A stretch of 64,000 nucleotides of DNA from Deferribacteres bacterium. Its GTDB lineage: Bacteria; Zhuqueibacterota; Zhuqueibacteria; Zhuqueibacterales; Geothermadaptataceae. Positions 62,213 through 64,000 of the stretch are shown here, piece by piece. The stretch covers positions 186,001 through 250,000 of the forward strand of contig JACKDF010000007.1 of NCBI GenBank assembly GCA_020633655.1, written 5' to 3'. The notes below the pieces were generated by a model. It was given only the letters and a program-made list of their open reading frames with translations, had not been told where the DNA came from and made no database searches. Position 1 is the first letter of the stretch. Each line of letters starts with the position of its first letter. The position numbers and the translations under genes were made by a program.

Positions 62213-63355
62213 ATGGCAAAAAGAGATTATTATGAAATTTTAGGGGTAGAGCGAAATGCAACGGATGATCAAATAAAAAAAGCCTATCGCAAGTTGGCTA
62301 TGAAGTATCATCCGGACAAAAATCCAGGCGATAAAAGTGCAGAGGACCAATTTAAAGAGGCTTCGGAAGCGTATGAAGTCTTGAGAGATGCACAAAAACG
62401 TCAGCGTTATGATGCCTATGGACATGCGGGCGTAAAAGGTCAGGCAAATCCATTTGAAGGAATGGAATTCGATCTTTCTGATGCGTTGCGCACATTTATG
62501 TCCGGGGGATTTGGTGGTTTTGGTGACATCTTCGGTATGGGCGGAAGTCGAGGACAACGAGAACGAAGATTGCGCGGAGCCGACCTACAGCTTAAAATGG
62601 CATTAACACTGGAGGAGATCTCAACAGGTGTTGCAAAGAAAATTCGTATAAAAAAACAGATTAAATGTGCAACATGCAACGGAAGTGGTGCAAAGGCAGG
62701 AAGTTCTCCCACAACTTGTCCTGAATGCAAAGGTTCGGGAGAAATACGAAATGTATCACGTTCAATTTTTGGACAATTTGTAAATATTACCACCTGTACT
62801 CGTTGCCATGGTAGTGGCCAGATAATTAAAGAATATTGTGGCGACTGTCGCGGTGATGGGCGAATTCGCGGCGATCATGAATTAGAAATTGAAATTCCAG
62901 CTGGCGTAGCTACTGGAAATTATCTCACGATTCAGGGTGAAGGTAATGCGGGACCAAAAGGTGGACCGGCGGGTGATGTCATCGTTATTATTGAAGAAAA
63001 GGAACATGAATATTTCGAAAGAAATGGTGATGATATCATTTACGAATTACCGATAAGTTTTTCTCAAGCAGCTTTAGGCGACAAAGTTAAAGTGCCAACC
63101 CTCGATGGGTCTGCGGAGATCGAAATTGCTCCTGGTATTCAATCGGGTAAAATTCTGCGAATGCGATCCAAAGGAATGCCTCATTTGCGTCAAAATCTAC
63201 GTGGTGATCAATTGTTGCGTATTCGAGTGTGGACTCCAACAAAGTTGAATAAAGAGGAGCGAGCAATTTTCAAAAAACTACAAGAAAACGAAAATATGCA
63301 ACCACCCAAATCGATAAGATCAGTTTTTGAGAAACTTAAAGGCGTTTTTAGCTAA
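62213..63355 (+). CDS. dnaJ: Chaperone protein DnaJ
   Basis: A 380-residue type I J-protein. The J-domain has YEILGVERNATDDQIKKAYR and HPD in YHPDKNPGDK (about 32-41). A Gly/Phe-rich linker (GGFGGFGDIFGMGG) follows. The zinc-binding region has four CxxCxGxG-like repeats (CATCNGSG, CPECKGSG, CTRCHGSG, CGDCRGDG), the last slightly divergent. The C-terminal substrate-binding domains (VATGNYLTIQGEGNAGPKGG) complete the protein. It delivers substrates to DnaK and stimulates its ATPase. Confidence 0.97.
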   Translation: MAKRDYYEILGVERNATDDQIKKAYRKLAMKYHPDKNPGDKSAEDQFKEASEAYEVLRDAQKRQRYDAYGHAGVKGQANPFEGMEFDLSDALRTFMSGGFGGFGDIFGMGGSRGQRERRLRGADLQLKMALTLEEISTGVAKKIRIKKQIKCATCNGSGAKAGSSPTTCPECKGSGEIRNVSRSIFGQFVNITTCTRCHGSGQIIKEYCGDCRGDGRIRGDHELEIEIPAGVATGNYLTIQGEGNAGPKGGPAGDVIVIIEEKEHEYFERNGDDIIYELPISFSQAALGDKVKVPTLDGSAEIEIAPGIQSGKILRMRSKGMPHLRQNLRGDQLLRIRVWTPTKLNKEERAIFKKLQENENMQPPKSIRSVFEKLKGVFS

Positions 63356-63367
63356 AAGGATTACAGT

Positions 63368-63775
63368 ATGGGGGGATTTTCAAGGCTGCAAATTATATCC
63401 TTATCGGTATTGATTGTTTGCTATTTTATTGGTCTTGGATATTATGAATGGCGAAAGCCCCGGGAATTAGAGATCGACAAAAAGGAGATTTTGCGATTTA
63501 AATCAATCTCTGATAGCCTAAATACGCGAGTAGTCAAAGAAGCGCAAAATGAAATTAAAAAAAAGAAAACAGCTTTTACTCGAAAAGTAAATATCAATAC
63601 GGCTAATATTGATGATTTGATGCAATTGCCTGGCATCGGAAAAGTTATTGCACAGAGAATTATTGAATACAGGAATCGAACAGGGCAATTTACATATATC
63701 GAACAAATTAAAAATGTAAAAGGCTTAGGCGAGAAAAAATTTCTTTCAATAAAAGAAAATATTATATTACATTAA
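63368..63775 (+). CDS. ComEA-like helix-hairpin-helix protein
   Basis: A 135-residue protein. One N-terminal membrane segment (ISLSVLIVCYFIGLGYY), a charged spacer, then the HhH module VNINTANIDDLMQLPGIGKV, IAQRIIEYRNRTGQFTY, and IEQIKNVKGLGEKKFLSI. This is the ComEA DNA-binding domain. Anchored ComEA proteins bind incoming DNA during natural transformation in some bacteria, but similar short proteins exist without other competence genes, so a role in DNA uptake is only possible. GGATTACAGT precedes ATG 63368. It follows dnaJ closely. Confidence 0.85.
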   Translation: MGGFSRLQIISLSVLIVCYFIGLGYYEWRKPRELEIDKKEILRFKSISDSLNTRVVKEAQNEIKKKKTAFTRKVNINTANIDDLMQLPGIGKVIAQRIIEYRNRTGQFTYIEQIKNVKGLGEKKFLSIKENIILH

Positions 63776-63861
63776 CTCAGTTTTTATTAATTAATAAGGA
63801 TATCATTTGAGCGAGAGATATCCAAAAAAATCAACAGTATTTCCGGAGAGAGGGAGGAAAT

Positions 63862-64000
63862 ATGGCTGATAACTATGGAAAAGGCCGACTTGTTTACAAA
63901 TTACTCATCATTGTATTGACTATCGCTTTAGTTGGGTCAATCTACTATCCAAAAACTTTGTGGGATAAAGAAGCAAAAAATGTCGAATTAAGCCATTATC
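63862..64000 (+). CDS. Small membrane protein, 5' part only
   Basis: ATG 63862 follows a strong ribosome site (GGGAGGAAAT). The 46 codons visible encode a basic start (MADNYGKGRLVYK), one membrane segment (LLIIVLTIALVGSIYY) and PKTLWDKEAKNVELSHY, after which the window ends in frame. The layout suggests a single-pass protein with its main part outside the cytoplasm. Too little is present to name a family. Confidence 0.65.
   Translation, partial: MADNYGKGRLVYKLLIIVLTIALVGSIYYPKTLWDKEAKNVELSHY

Noticed and set aside
1..64000. CRISPR arrays, insertion sequences, prophage genes, rRNA or tRNA genes
   Set aside because: No regular spaced repeats, transposase or integrase motifs, or RNA gene patterns were seen in reading; the gaps between genes are mostly too short to hold them.

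Overview
The window is a chromosomal replication-origin region from a Gram-negative bacterium. The core is the classic block gyrA-gyrB-DUF721-recF-dnaN-[oriC]-dnaA on the minus strand, followed by rpmH-rnpA-yidC-mnmE-mnmG-rsmG on the plus strand. An outer membrane is implied by a TolC channel, a patatin with a D15 barrel, SurA chaperones and a YidC with a large periplasmic domain. The mix of DUF4159/DUF4175 proteins, a GlmU-like nucleotidyltransferase of the Bacteroidetes type and a SurA-type trio after mfd points to the FCB side of the tree (Calditrichota, KSB1 or a similar lineage). That placement is inference from gene content and I cannot name a species.

Layout. 3-482 is the 3' end of a phosphoesterase gene. 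538-17590 (minus) is one tightly packed ten-gene run encoding an efflux/export system: ABC ATPase, ABC permease fused to a zinc-less M1-peptidase-like domain and a golvesin-type domain, TolC, membrane fusion lipoprotein, RND pump, small membrane protein, flavin-split-barrel protein, second small membrane protein, an RND pump fused to an ABC ATPase, and a last ABC-2 permease. 17850-18272 is a small exported protein. 18286-22300 (minus) is bioY, a BadF-type sugar kinase, anmK and a GlmU-like protein. 22513-25233 is the patatin/D15 protein. 25235-33531 (minus) is an acidic conserved protein, gyrA, gyrB, a DciA-like protein, recF and dnaN. 33532-33830 holds oriC, then dnaA.

To the right all genes are on the plus strand. 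They run rpmH, rnpA, yidC, mnmE, mnmG and rsmG (with two perfect parS sites), murQ, mfd, three SurA-family folding factors, and a DUF456-DUF4159-DUF4175-TPR-'asparagine synthetase B-like' run. Next come pdxA, a methyltransferase, ftsE-ftsX, hrcA-grpE-dnaJ, a ComEA-like HhH protein, and the start of a small membrane protein. Nearly every gene points away from the dnaN-dnaA gap, which supports bidirectional replication from there.

Themes. anmK, the BadF kinase and murQ together make a peptidoglycan amino-sugar recycling set flanking the origin. The most unusual content is the left-hand operon. Its largest protein joins a complete RND pump to an ABC ATPase whose first strand is separated from its Walker A half by a membrane insert of about 200 residues. 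The same operon encodes another RND pump, a free paralogous ATPase, two ABC permeases and the TolC/adaptor pair, so proton-driven and ATP-driven parts appear to be combined in one envelope machine.
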